Positions 1 to 8,506 of a stretch of 64,000 bases of DNA are shown here, piece after piece. Origin of the DNA: CAZVWJ01 sp964631325 (lineage in GTDB: Bacteria > T1Sed10-126). Below the pieces are notes generated by a model. It was not told the origin of the DNA. It searched no databases and was given only the letters and a program-made list of their open reading frames with translations. Every line of letters begins with the position of its first letter. Within the stretch, counting starts at the first letter, position 1. The translations under genes and the position numbers were made by a program. The stretch covers positions 1 through 64,000 of the forward strand of contig CAZVWJ010000002.1 in assembly GCA_964631325.1 (NCBI GenBank), in the 5' to 3' direction.

Positions 1-53
1 CCCACCTTAATCCTCCCCCATCAAGGGGGAGGAGATTTTAGACCCTTTTCGGA
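1..53. repeat. Intergenic composite repeat, right part (copy 1)
   Basis: A C-rich/G-rich hairpin with arms CCTCCCCC and GGGGGAGG around ATCAA, followed by AGATTTTAGACCCTTTT. Nearly the same text occurs at about 14635-14690, and diverged copies occur at 2874-2922, 4875-4950, 17165-17205 and 22505-22535. It belongs to the widespread class of bacterial intergenic palindromic repeats of the CACCTTAATCCTC type. It lies downstream of the pilC-like gene. The window edge cuts it, so the left part of the composite may be missing. Confidence 0.7.
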
Positions 54-82
54 GAACGTGTATTTAGTCCGAATTATTCAGG

Positions 83-1303
83 TTAGCCAATCCCCTGTGT
101 GATTTGGAACATTGGAAAAAACAAAGCAGTTACAATTATTCCAACCATAACACCTAAAAAGAGAATCAACAGGGGTTCCAGCATTGAACTCAGGCCTTCG
201 ACCATTTCATTAACCTGCATTTCATAAGTATCGGCAATCCGCGAGAGCATTTCATCCAGGTTCCCGGTCTCTTCACCAACCGAAATCATATGAGTAACCA
301 TCGGCGCAAACACCCCGGACTCGTGCAGGGGTTCACTGATCGTATCCCCTTCACTTATACTTTCGTAGACGTCATCCATTGTTTCGGAAACAACCCGGTT
401 ACCGATAGTGTCCTGGACAATTTCAATTGCCTGCAGGATAGGAACGCCACTGCGAATTAACGTGGCCAGAGTCCGGGCAAACCTGGAAGTGGCAACCTTC
501 CGAAACAACGCACCAAAAATCGGTACATTCAACTTCAACTTATCAATATTATACTCCCCTTGGTCCGTACCATAATACCATTTTATACCATACCAGCCAC
601 CAATAATAGCTCCCAAGAGGACATACCACTGGTTCTGGAGAAAGTTACTGATCGTGATCACTATCTTGGTGGGGAGTGGTAACTCAACCCCCATTTCCTT
701 AAACAGAGAGGTAAACGTGGGGAGAACAAAAATCAACAGGAAAACGACAACCAGGTTGGCAATAACGAACATAATGGCCGGGTACATCGTGGCGGACTTA
801 ATTTTTGTTCTTAATTCCTGGGCGGATTCGGCGAAATCAGCCAGGCGGTCCAGGACTTCTTCCATCACCCCACCCACTTCTCCGGCTTTTACCATATTTA
901 TGTATAGTTCCTCAAAGACGTCAGGATGACGTTCCAGCGCTTCACTGAAACTTGACCCACCCTGGATATCCTGGGAAATCTGCCGAATTACTTCCTTGAA
1001 TTCCTCATTTTCCGTCTGCTCTTCCATAATATTTACCGCCCGAAGCAACGGCAAACCCGCGTCAAGCAGAGTGGCTAACTGCCGGGTAAACAAAGCGATT
1101 TCTTCAGTATCAGCGGCCGCCCCACCCAAAAAAGGAATATAATCCGTAATATCAAAACCGCCTTCCGTTATCTCCTGGACGTCAAAAGGACGATAGCCCT
1201 GGTCTTTAAGTTCAGAAACAGCCGCACTTTCACTGGCCGCATCAATCCGCCCGGACACCTCTTCACCACTGGAATCCATGGCTTCATACTCAAAAGTAGG
1301 CAT
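83..1303 (-). CDS. pilC: Type IV pilus inner-membrane platform protein PilC (GspF family)
   Basis: This is a 406-residue inner-membrane protein of the GspF/PilC family, the platform that couples the PilB and PilT motors to pilin assembly and disassembly. Two GspF domains are visible, each with the family pattern TRQLATLLDAGLPLL (about residues 73-87) and SRFARTLATLIRSGVPIL (about 275-292). Hydrophobic membrane segments lie at about 170-195, 225-242 and at the C-terminus around 378-398. The length is typical. The ATG at 1303 is preceded by GGAGG at good spacing. It is the last gene of the pilB-pilB-pilT-pilC series. A gap of about 330 bp from pilT and its own TATAAT suggest separate or additional transcription. 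The closest alternative is a type II secretion GspF; the adjacent PilT favours PilC. Confidence 0.95.
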   Translation of the reverse strand: MPTFEYEAMDSSGEEVSGRIDAASESAAVSELKDQGYRPFDVQEITEGGFDITDYIPFLGGAAADTEEIALFTRQLATLLDAGLPLLRAVNIMEEQTENEEFKEVIRQISQDIQGGSSFSEALERHPDVFEELYINMVKAGEVGGVMEEVLDRLADFAESAQELRTKIKSATMYPAIMFVIANLVVVFLLIFVLPTFTSLFKEMGVELPLPTKIVITISNFLQNQWYVLLGAIIGGWYGIKWYYGTDQGEYNIDKLKLNVPIFGALFRKVATSRFARTLATLIRSGVPILQAIEIVQDTIGNRVVSETMDDVYESISEGDTISEPLHESGVFAPMVTHMISVGEETGNLDEMLSRIADTYEMQVNEMVEGLSSMLEPLLILFLGVMVGIIVTALFFPMFQITQGIG

Positions 1304-1373
1304 AAATAAACCTCCAAGATAATAAGTAACTAAACGTCGTTAAATAGATACCCCGATAAGACAACCAGTTAGA

Positions 1374-1402
1374 ATTATACTATTTTTCTGGGGAAAACAA
1401 AA
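1374..1402 (-). promoter_or_regulatory. Candidate pilC promoter
   Basis: Reading the minus strand, TATAAT (1374-1379) follows TTTTGT (1397-1402) by 17 bases, about 70 bases upstream of the pilC ATG. The -10 matches consensus and the -35 is weak. Confidence 0.4.
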
Positions 1403-1498
1403 CTGCGTGATTTAAAAGTTCAAAACATCCTTCCCGGGCCCTGATCCTGGAATTCTGCTCGACGTTAACCTTTAATAAACATCTACGTCAATTTCAAA

Positions 1499-1603
1499 AT
1501 GGATTGCCGGATCGGAGTCCGGCAATGACGCGCTTGTGGTGTTATGGATTGCCGGATCGGAGTCCGGTTTACGATCCTGCTTACGTCAGGGCAATGACAG
1601 TTC
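1499..1603. repeat. Two copies of an ATTGCCGGA palindromic repeat
   Basis: In the 327-bp gap between pilT and pilC. At 1499-1530 ATTGCCGGA and TCCGGCAAT form a perfect 9-bp stem around TCGGAG. A second copy begins at about 1544 and is disrupted after TCCGG. Related stems occur at 16131-16160 and 57306-57328. A similar 'attgccgg...ccggcaat' palindrome is common between genes in many bacterial genomes. The tail AGAAAGTTCTG (near 1607) is shared with the copy near 57413. The rest of the gap is AT-rich and holds the pilC promoter and no gene. Confidence 0.75.
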
Positions 1604-1630
1604 GCTAGAAAGTTCTGGTTCTGTGAAAAA

Positions 1631-2680
1631 TTAAATTTTCTTCTTTAGTTCCTTGGAGTTCTGGGCATTGGCAACAGCTTCATCGTAGGAAATAACTCCC
1701 CGTTGATAAAGCTGAATCAAGTGCTGGTCAAGGGTCTGCATTCCCAGGTCTCCACCCGTCTGAATCGAAGAGGGTATATTCTGCTCTTTTTTCTCCCGGA
1801 TCAAGTTTTGAATGCCGGGCGTGGCAACCATAATTTCAAAAGCGGCAACCCGACCGGTGCCTCTTTTCTTGGGCATTAACGTCTGGGATATTACCGAACT
1901 CAGAGTAATCGAGAGCTGAGACCGAACCTGCCCCTGCTCTTCCTGGGGAAATGTGTCAATAATTCGGTTTACAGTCTGGGCGGCACTGTTAGTGTGCAGG
2001 GTAGCAAAAACCAGGTGACCGGTTTCAGCCGCAGTAATAGCCGCCCCGATGGTTTCCTTGTCCCGCATTTCACCGACCAGGATTACATCAGGATCCATTC
2101 TCAAAGCAGCTCGAATACCATCACTAAAAGAGAGGACATCGACGCCAAGCTCCCGCTGGGTAATAAGCGACTTTTTATGGGGATGCTTAAATTCAATCGG
2201 ATCTTCAATCGTGATAATATGCTTACCAAAATTGGCATTAATGTAATCAATAAAAGCAGCCAAAGTTGTAGTCTTCCCGGAACCGGTAGGCCCTGTTACC
2301 AGGACAATCCCCCGGGGATAAGTACAAACTTCCTTCATCGTGCCTGGCAAACCAAGGTCTTCAAAGGAAAATATTTTATTAGGGATTAACCGCATTACCA
2401 TACCGACGTATTTTTGCTGTTTAAAGATAGCCACCCGAAACCGGTTACCATCGGTATGCTCATAACCAAAATCACTTCCACCCTGCTCTCCCAGCCTATT
2501 TAAATGTTCATCAGGGGCAATTGTCTTGACAACCTGTTCGGTGTCCTGAGGACCCATTTCATCGGCATCAATTTTAGTAAGCTCCCCGTCAACTCGTAAA
2601 ATCGGCGGTGAACCTACGGCAAAATGTATATCCGAAGCTTCTCTTTCTATCGCCAAATCCATAACGTCATGAACAAACAT
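1631..2680 (-). CDS. pilT: Type IV pilus retraction ATPase PilT
   Basis: This is a 349-residue cytoplasmic hexameric ATPase that drives pilus retraction and twitching motility. Walker A GPTGSGKT lies at 130-137, followed by an Asp box (ITIEDPIEF), a Walker B-type DPDVILVGEMRD and a His box (ATLHTNSAAQTVNRIID). The PilT-specific C-terminal motif, usually AIRNLIRE, is present as GIQNLIRE, and this separates it from PilB. It lacks the zinc-binding cysteines of PilB-type ATPases, as expected. The start ATG has GGAGG 8 bases upstream. It lies between a PilB-like gene and pilC on the same strand. Confidence 0.97.
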   Translation of the reverse strand: MFVHDVMDLAIEREASDIHFAVGSPPILRVDGELTKIDADEMGPQDTEQVVKTIAPDEHLNRLGEQGGSDFGYEHTDGNRFRVAIFKQQKYVGMVMRLIPNKIFSFEDLGLPGTMKEVCTYPRGIVLVTGPTGSGKTTTLAAFIDYINANFGKHIITIEDPIEFKHPHKKSLITQRELGVDVLSFSDGIRAALRMDPDVILVGEMRDKETIGAAITAAETGHLVFATLHTNSAAQTVNRIIDTFPQEEQGQVRSQLSITLSSVISQTLMPKKRGTGRVAAFEIMVATPGIQNLIREKKEQNIPSSIQTGGDLGMQTLDQHLIQLYQRGVISYDEAVANAQNSKELKKKI

Positions 2681-2995
2681 GAGAAACCTCCAGTAAAGTT
2701 ATTGAGTTATTGAGTAAATTCAAAGTCAACATCTAATTCAATTTCTGGATCCACAGATTATGGGGATTACACAGATTAAAACCTTAAATTCAAGGTCAAA
2801 ACCTGAAATAGCTCACGGTTTAAAAATTCAAGTTCAAAATTCAGGTGTACGGATTTGATTTCCGGAAGTTCTTTTCACCCTCACCTTAGTCCTCTCCCTT
2901 CAGGGAGAGGACATTTTAGTTTTCTCTGCGTCATCTCCAGTACTGCGAGTTATAGGGTCCCACTCTCCCGTTCCCAAGCTCTCAAGCTCTGCGCT
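2681..2995. other. Intergenic region between pilB-like gene 1 and pilT
   Basis: A 315-bp noncoding stretch. It is AT-rich with short direct repeats (GAGTTATT twice near 2700; AATTCAA/AAATTCAAG several times). It contains a degenerate hairpin repeat at 2874-2922 (CCTCTCCC TTCA GGGAGAGG), related to the composite family. No gene or RNA was recognised. A weak TTGACT-like hexamer on the minus strand near 2728 might serve pilT. Confidence 0.5.
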
Positions 2996-4714
2996 TTAAA
3001 CTGCTGCGGCGGTGCCGTGGGCCTGGGTGACCCGGGCTACTTCCATCAGGGTAGTCTGGCCGGTCTTTACTTTAATAAACCCATCCTGGCGAAGGGTCCG
3101 CATTCCATTTTTAATAGCAGCCTGACGCAATTCATCAGTAGTACAGCCTTCCAGAATCATATCTTTTATTTCTTCGTTACTGACCATCATTTCAAACACT
3201 GCTGAACGACCGGTATAACCGGTCATATTACATTCTTCACATCCTTCCCCCTGGTAAAAGGTAGTTTCCTCTACTTCATCCCGAGGGAAACCGACCCTTT
3301 CTACGTATTCCATCTCCGGTTCATATTCAACTTTGCAGTTCTCGCAGATTGCGCGAACCAGGCGCTGGGCCATAATTGCCTGGATGGAAGAACTGATCAG
3401 ATAGGGATTAACCCCGAGATCAATCAGGCGGTTAACAGCGCTGGGAGCGTCATTAGTGTGAAGGGTAGAAAATACGAGATGCCCGGTCAGGGCAGCCCGG
3501 ATAGCAATTTCAGCCGTTTCGTAGTCTCGAATTTCCCCAACCAGAATAACGTCAGGGGCCTGCCGCAGCAAAGAACGGAGGCCAAGTGCAAAATCCAGCC
3601 CTATGTCCTCGTTCACCTGCATCTGGTTTATCCCTTCGAGTTGATATTCAACGGGATTTTCAATTGTAATTAATTTTCGGTCCGGAGTATTAATTTCAGA
3701 GAGGGCAGAATACAGTGTGGTCGTTTTACCCGAGCCGGTCGGACCGGTCACCAGGATGATCCCATTGGGGCGCCGAATAAGCTGATCAAAAATGGCTTTA
3801 TTATCCGGCAAAAATCCAAGGTCACCGAGACCAAGGCTAATTGATTCCTTATCAAGAATCCTGAGAACCACGCTCTCACCGTGAATACCGGGCAAACAGC
3901 TCACCCGAAAGTCAAGCTCTTTACCCATCATTTTCAATTTAATCCGCCCGTCCTGAGGAACCCGGCGTTCCGCAATATCCATGTCAGACATAATTTTTAT
4001 TCGGGAAATTATTGCTCCCTGCAACCCCTTGGGCGGCTCGTGAGCTTTGTGTAAAACCCCGTCAATCCGATAACGAACAATCAAGCGTTCTTCCAGTGGT
4101 TCAATATGTATATCACTGGTCCCCCGCTGAACCGCTTCCATGATAATCATGTTTACCAGTTTAATGACCGGCGCTTCTTCGGCCTGTTCCTCCAATTCGG
4201 CAACGTCCTCTTCACCCTCAGAATCATCTACGTAAACAAGATCTTCTTCCCCCAGTTCATCGAGCACGGAATCAATGTCGTCCATTGAAGCACCGTAATA
4301 GGTAGTAATTAACTCTTCAAGATCTTCCGGATCGGTAAGCGCACACTCTATAGGCATCTCAAGAAGAGCTTCCATATCATCCATCATGCGCAAATCAGGT
4401 GGTTCCGCAACAGCAAGTTTCAAGCTTGTCCCCGTCTTTTCATAAGGGAAAACAAAATACTGCTGTGCAGTGGCCGAATCAATAATTTCACTGACCTCAT
4501 CGGCAGGTTCGAAATCGGAAAGATCCACGTATTCCATGCCATAGCTATGGGCATAAACTTCCAGGACATTCTCGCGATCCATTTCTGCTTCATCGACAAG
4601 CAAATCAAGTACATCTTCCCCGGTGGCCTCCACCCGGGTGATAATTTCATCTCCGTCATCCGGACTTACCAGGTCCTTTTCGATTAAAGCTTCAACTAAC
4701 CTGTCCGCTTCCAT
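2996..4714 (-). CDS. pilB: PilB/GspE-family pilus assembly ATPase (paralogue 1)
   Basis: This 572-residue secretion/pilus-assembly ATPase has a GspE N-terminal region (about 1-140), a very acidic linker (about 150-182), a conserved APVIKLVNMII stretch, and the ATPase core with Walker A GPTGSGKT (324-331), Asp box ITIENPVEY, Walker B ILVGEIRD and His box STLHTNDAPSAV. A CxxC...CxxC zinc module (CENC and CEEC) follows. The ATG has GGGAGG upstream. Its N-terminal region has lost the RLGxxL signature of c-di-GMP-binding MshEN domains, whereas the tandem paralogue upstream partly keeps it. The pair may be two motors, or one PilB plus one MshE/GspE-like motor for another pseudopilin system; the sequence does not decide which. 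Confidence 0.92.
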   Translation of the reverse strand: MEADRLVEALIEKDLVSPDDGDEIITRVEATGEDVLDLLVDEAEMDRENVLEVYAHSYGMEYVDLSDFEPADEVSEIIDSATAQQYFVFPYEKTGTSLKLAVAEPPDLRMMDDMEALLEMPIECALTDPEDLEELITTYYGASMDDIDSVLDELGEEDLVYVDDSEGEEDVAELEEQAEEAPVIKLVNMIIMEAVQRGTSDIHIEPLEERLIVRYRIDGVLHKAHEPPKGLQGAIISRIKIMSDMDIAERRVPQDGRIKLKMMGKELDFRVSCLPGIHGESVVLRILDKESISLGLGDLGFLPDNKAIFDQLIRRPNGIILVTGPTGSGKTTTLYSALSEINTPDRKLITIENPVEYQLEGINQMQVNEDIGLDFALGLRSLLRQAPDVILVGEIRDYETAEIAIRAALTGHLVFSTLHTNDAPSAVNRLIDLGVNPYLISSSIQAIMAQRLVRAICENCKVEYEPEMEYVERVGFPRDEVEETTFYQGEGCEECNMTGYTGRSAVFEMMVSNEEIKDMILEGCTTDELRQAAIKNGMRTLRQDGFIKVKTGQTTLMEVARVTQAHGTAAAV

Positions 4715-4748
4715 GTTATTAAACCTCCCTGGTACAGAACATCAAAAT

Positions 4749-4950
4749 GAATCTCCTCTCCCCCGGTGGGGGAGGGCCTCCCCTGCGCCTGGGCAGAGCT
4801 TGTGACGCGTACGAGTTATTAGGGTATAGGGGATAAAATGCATAGGGCGTTGTAATCAACTTCCTGACGTCATTTCACCCCCACCTTAATCCTCCCCCAC
4901 CAAGGGGTAGAGATTGTAGAAATATTTTAATCCTCCCATCAAGGGGTAGG
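4749..4950. repeat. Intergenic composite repeat (full copy)
   Basis: The left part, starting CTCCTCTCCCCCGGTGGGGG, continues with CTGCGCCTGGGCAGAGC, a conserved ACGCGTACGAGTTATTA and a GGGGATAAAA stretch. It then passes through TGACGTCATTTCACCC into the CACCTTAATCCTCC hairpin part. The same order occurs at 14482-14692 and 22375-22585, and is shortened at 17056-17205. It lies about 35 bp upstream of the pilB paralogue start. Confidence 0.8.
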
Positions 4951-4973
4951 AATCATTTTGAGATTCTGAGCGC

Positions 4974-6734
4974 TCACAAATGTTGGGCTATTTCCTCGTC
5001 TATATCAAGTTCAGAAACATCAATGGAAACCCCGGATTCCACAGGAGCAACCCGTAAAATTTCTTCCACGGTAGTGATCCCATCCGCGGCTTTCCGCCAG
5101 CCATCCTCCCGCATTGGAATCATTCCTTCCGCCAGGGCTTTTTGATAAATTGCATTTGCCGGAGCCTTTTCATTAATCAGCGCACTAATTCCCTGACTCA
5201 TTTCCAGCAGTTCAAATATTCCGGTCCGCCCCCGAAAACCGGTATCTCCACAATTATCACACCCCGTGCCGCGAACGAAGGTATGGTCTTCCCATTCGCG
5301 GGGATCCTTACCCAAAGCTTGCAAATCTTCGGGGTCGGGGGCATACTCTTCCTTACATTCGTCACAAACCACTCGCACAAGCCGCTGGGCGACAATAGCC
5401 TGGATAGTAGAAGTAAGCAAAAAGGGTTGAACCCCCATATCAACCAGCCGGGTTATTGCTCCGGCAGCTTCATTAGTGTGAGTCGTAGAAAGCACGAGGT
5501 GACCGGTAAGTGAGGCCTGCACGGCAATTTCGGCAGTCTCAACGTCCCGAACTTCTCCCACCAGGCAGATGTCCGGGTCCTGCCGTAAAATCGAACGGAG
5601 CCCACCGGCAAAAGTAAAGCCGACCTCCTGGTTAACCTGACACTGGATCAGGCCGGGAAGCTCATACTCAACCGGGTCCTCCATAGTAATAATTTTATCC
5701 TCGGGATTATTAATATGATTTAGTCCCGCATAAAGGGTGGTTGTTTTTCCGCAACCGGTAGGCCCGGTAACCAGCATAATACCATTTGGTCGTTCAATAA
5801 TATTTCGATACTGTTCTTCCACTTCGGGAATCATTCCCAGGGCATCTGTTTCCAGATCTATGTCATCCTGACTTAACAGCCGCAAAACAACGCTTTCTCC
5901 AAAAACAGTCGGTAGAGTACTAACCCGAAAGTCAAGGGTCCGCCCCGCAAGCTGAAGCCGGATGCGGCCGTCCTGAGGTAACCGGCGCTCGGCAATATCA
6001 AGGTCAGCCATGACTTTTATCCTGGAAATTACAGCATCCTGTAATTCTTTTGGGGGGGGATTAAGTTCCTGGAGGACCCCGTCCAGCCGGATCCTGACGA
6101 CAAATTTATGTTCAAACGGTTCAAGATGAATATCGCTTGCCCGGTTTTTAATCGCTTCCAGCAGAATCATATTAACCAGTTTGATTACCGGCGTCTCATT
6201 GACCTGTTCTTCCAGGTCTTCCCCCATATCCGCACTCTGATCAGAAACCAGGTCCACGTCATCTTCGGTCATTTCATCAATTACCCCGGAGATTTCGTCA
6301 GCGGAACCGTAAATATCCTCGAGGGAAGACTCAATGTCTTCTTCGGCCGCAATCACCGCCTCCACTTCTTTCCCCACCATCATTTTAATTTCATCCATGG
6401 AAGCAATATCCAGGGGATCTGCAACCGCAATAACAACTTGGTCCTCAAGTTCTTCAATTGGAATTAGCTGTCGGGACCGGGCCACGTCTTCGGGAATAAC
6501 TTCTTTTAAATCTTCAGTCAGATTATAATCGGAAAGACGAACATAAGGGATGTTAAGCTGAGTAGAGAGAGCAGCAGCTAACTCAATTCCCTCGATATAA
6601 CCGAGGTCTTTTAATGCTTCCCCCACCTTCTGACCGGTTTCTTCCTGGTGCTCGAGAGCTTCCTCAAGTTGCTCTTCCGTAATAATATCAGCAGAAACTA
6701 AAATATCGCCCAGCTTTTGCTTTTGAATTGCCAC
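4974..6734 (-). CDS. pilB: PilB/MshE-family pilus assembly ATPase (paralogue 2)
   Basis: This 586-residue protein is close in layout to its downstream neighbour. The N-terminal region resembles an MshEN module: KLGDILVSADIITEEQLEEA (7-26), then a second half near KVGEALKDLGYI. MshEN domains can bind c-di-GMP, but here R is K and the usual glycine is altered. An acidic linker (about 145-180) precedes the ATPase core: Walker A GPTGCGKT (324-331), Asp box ITMEDPVEY, Walker B LVGEVRD, His box STTHTNEAAGAI and zinc cysteines CDEC/CDNC. Translation probably starts at GTG 6734, with AGGAGG about 10 bases upstream. It is the first gene of the pilus run, behind a strong promoter. Confidence 0.92.
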   Translation of the reverse strand: MAIQKQKLGDILVSADIITEEQLEEALEHQEETGQKVGEALKDLGYIEGIELAAALSTQLNIPYVRLSDYNLTEDLKEVIPEDVARSRQLIPIEELEDQVVIAVADPLDIASMDEIKMMVGKEVEAVIAAEEDIESSLEDIYGSADEISGVIDEMTEDDVDLVSDQSADMGEDLEEQVNETPVIKLVNMILLEAIKNRASDIHLEPFEHKFVVRIRLDGVLQELNPPPKELQDAVISRIKVMADLDIAERRLPQDGRIRLQLAGRTLDFRVSTLPTVFGESVVLRLLSQDDIDLETDALGMIPEVEEQYRNIIERPNGIMLVTGPTGCGKTTTLYAGLNHINNPEDKIITMEDPVEYELPGLIQCQVNQEVGFTFAGGLRSILRQDPDICLVGEVRDVETAEIAVQASLTGHLVLSTTHTNEAAGAITRLVDMGVQPFLLTSTIQAIVAQRLVRVVCDECKEEYAPDPEDLQALGKDPREWEDHTFVRGTGCDNCGDTGFRGRTGIFELLEMSQGISALINEKAPANAIYQKALAEGMIPMREDGWRKAADGITTVEEILRVAPVESGVSIDVSELDIDEEIAQHL

Positions 6735-6841
6735 CAGGGAAAAACCTCCTGGACCAACAATTACTATCGGAGTGGGGGTAGTTTTAATGAACTGAATTCA
6801 TTGGGGATTATACTTTATCTACAGAACCAACCAGCATATTA

Positions 6842-6871
6842 ATTGTAGGCGATATCACCGGTAAATGTCAA
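6842..6871 (-). promoter_or_regulatory. Sigma-70-type promoter of the pilus motor genes
   Basis: On the minus strand TTGACA (6866-6871) and TACAAT (6842-6847) are separated by 18 bases. The predicted leader before the GTG start at 6734 is about 100 nt. This is the best -35/-10 pair seen in the window. Confidence 0.75.
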
Positions 6872-6887
6872 TAAATACGAAAAATAT

Positions 6888-6905
6888 ATTTTTTCGCGAA
6901 AAAAT
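6888..6905. promoter_or_regulatory. 18-bp perfect palindrome upstream of the pilus promoter
   Basis: ATTTTTTCGCGAAAAAAT is fully self-complementary. Its centre is about 60 bp upstream of the expected transcription start, a typical activator position. The first 12 bases recur at 39531-39542, overlapping the -35 region of the HD-GYP-accessory-like gene. It could be a dyad operator; it could also be an AT-rich UP-like element. Confidence 0.5.
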
Positions 6906-7048
6906 TTAGTGAGTTCACTGCAAAAAACTTATTATGTCATTTCAACGAAAACCGGGAGCCAGAGGATGGCCTTAAAACAATTGATTTAACGCGTACTCGT
7001 TACAGGCCTTCCCCCATCAAAGAGGAAGAGTTTCTATAGCGAGCTCAT

Positions 7049-7092
7049 TAATACTCTAATACTTGAAAAATTTTTCAAGTATTAGAGTATTA
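7049..7092. repeat. 44-bp perfect palindrome without a spacer
   Basis: The half-site reads TAATACTCTAATACTTGAAAAA and the second half is its exact reverse complement, with no loop bases. It could extrude as a cruciform, or act as a transcription terminator for the glycosyltransferase operon, since the runs of A and T in the centre and nearby suit either strand. It is almost purely A/T with few G/C pairs, unlike the GC-rich terminator at 9673-9711. Confidence 0.85.
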
Positions 7093-7209
7093 GCCAAAAT
7101 TATGCACGAAAATCTAAAATTTTGTACATACGATACAGCACTAAAGACTGTATGAGCAAATAAATCAAATTGTAATATTGGACCGGAAAATTACAGTTGT
7201 TTTAAATAT

Positions 7210-7259
7210 ATATATTCGCTCTTGAGTGCTGGGTTAACCCAGACTACAATCGAATATAT
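7210..7259. repeat. Nested dyad: ATATATTCG arms around CTGGGTTAACCCAG
   Basis: Arms ATATATTCG (7210-7218) and CGAATATAT (7251-7259) are inverted copies that enclose the perfect 14-bp palindrome CTGGGTTAACCCAG (7229-7242). It lies about 100 bp downstream of the glycosyltransferase stop and may be a transcript-end structure. Confidence 0.6.
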
Positions 7260-7360
7260 TTATTGTGAAGCTTCACCGTTAAAGTGTCGTTAAGAACCCT
7301 TGGCCAGCGACAAACACCAAATATGGTGCCTCGATTGAAGGCTGTCGTGAAGTATCCGGA

Positions 7361-8506
7361 TTAGTAATTACAATTTTGCAAAACCCGGGCCAGTTTCTTA
7401 CCTATTTTAGTCCAGCAATATTCATCTGCAACAACCGACCAGTTTTTCTCCCGTAGTTCAGCGAGAGAATCTCCGGCATCCAGAATTTCTTGAATACTCC
7501 GGTCCAATTTATCGATAGAATCCACAGCTTTAACGTCAACCCCGGTCAGACCGGAAACTGCTTTTACAGTTCCCACTACAGGGACAGCCCGTGCGGCGGC
7601 TTCAAGAATTTTCAACCGGGTGCCGGAACCTACTTTAAGGGGAACAACCAGAAGATCAATATTAGCAAAAAATTCAGCACTACTGGGAACACGTCCAGGA
7701 CAGTGAACTCCAGGTTTATCAGACCAACTCGCGGGCGGAGAATCGCCGGCTAAATAAAGCTGAAGAAAATCGTATTTTTGCTTTAAATCCGGCCAGACCA
7801 GACGTAAAAATTTATCCATCCCGGTGCGGTTGGGGCGCCATTTATAACTACCGATAAAACCCAGGGTAGTCAGTTTATCCCCCACCTTATTCAACCTTTT
7901 TTCACCATCGTTCAGCCAATTATTCGGAACTCCATTGGGTATCACTGAAGTTTTTTTCCGCAGTTTATCCGGAAGCTTGTTGAGCTGAACTTCAGCCGGA
8001 ATGCCAGTACCCCGGCTATGGGAAATAGCTTCCAGTTCGTATTTTTTAATTCGCCGGGCTTCCCAACCAAGCATAGTAGCAATTAGTCCGGGGCGAGACC
8101 GTGAATATTCTGACCAGAGGACGTATTCCAGGTTATGCTCATCCAGCCAGTAAGGACGCTTAAAAGCAGGAAAAAGATTGGCTGTCATGTGGAGGTGGTC
8201 CACGTAAAACAGGCTTGACTCAGAGCAGCCGGATAATAGATTAGGACGGCGATAACGGCCATAACTCAACGGAAGTCCCTGAAGGCGGTTGACCAGTGTT
8301 CGCAAATAATTAAGCCAGCGGGAAGATTCGACGATTTTTACAGAATCAAAAAATTGCTCGCATTCATCCCCGTGAGAAGCGAGAAAAATTCCTTCCAGAT
8401 CAAATCCCTGCCGTTTTAAATTTTTCATTAAATAATATGAGCGAAGCTCTGCTCCGGATTCACCGGGAACTGGTTTGTAGGGTCCCACCCAGGTAATTTT
8501 CATCAC
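7361..8506 (-). CDS. GT4-type glycosyltransferase
   Basis: This 381-residue GT-B-fold retaining glycosyltransferase begins with MKITWVGPYKPVPGESG, the donor-fold strand and glycine-rich loop. A DEHNLEYVLW motif lies mid-protein, SVIPNGVP precedes the linker, and the C-terminal domain has LGFIGSYKWRPN and the nucleotide-sugar-binding stretch VPLKVGSGTRLKILEAAA, with the usual E of the EX7E motif partly replaced. It probably adds a sugar to a cell-surface glycan or glycolipid; donor and acceptor cannot be read. Its start overlaps the stop of the upstream glycosyltransferase by 4 bp (ATGA), so the two are translationally coupled. Confidence 0.85.
   Translation of the reverse strand: MMKITWVGPYKPVPGESGAELRSYYLMKNLKRQGFDLEGIFLASHGDECEQFFDSVKIVESSRWLNYLRTLVNRLQGLPLSYGRYRRPNLLSGCSESSLFYVDHLHMTANLFPAFKRPYWLDEHNLEYVLWSEYSRSRPGLIATMLGWEARRIKKYELEAISHSRGTGIPAEVQLNKLPDKLRKKTSVIPNGVPNNWLNDGEKRLNKVGDKLTTLGFIGSYKWRPNRTGMDKFLRLVWPDLKQKYDFLQLYLAGDSPPASWSDKPGVHCPGRVPSSAEFFANIDLLVVPLKVGSGTRLKILEAAARAVPVVGTVKAVSGLTGVDVKAVDSIDKLDRSIQEILDAGDSLAELREKNWSVVADEYCWTKIGKKLARVLQNCNY

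Larger units (their letters stand above)
6906..7360. other. AT-rich intergenic region with two cruciform-forming palindromes
   Basis: A gene-free stretch between the pilus operon promoter and the end of the glycosyltransferase pair. It holds a relic of the composite repeat (AACGCGTACTCGTTA near 6989 and CTTCCCCCATCAAAGAGGAAG near 7010), a 44-bp perfect palindrome (7049-7092) and a second dyad at 7210-7259. No reading frame or known RNA was recognised. Confidence 0.6.

Noticed and set aside
1499..1603. CRISPR-like repeats
   Set aside because: Only two degenerate copies with unequal spacing are present; the same palindrome is scattered in other gaps. No cas genes are in the window.
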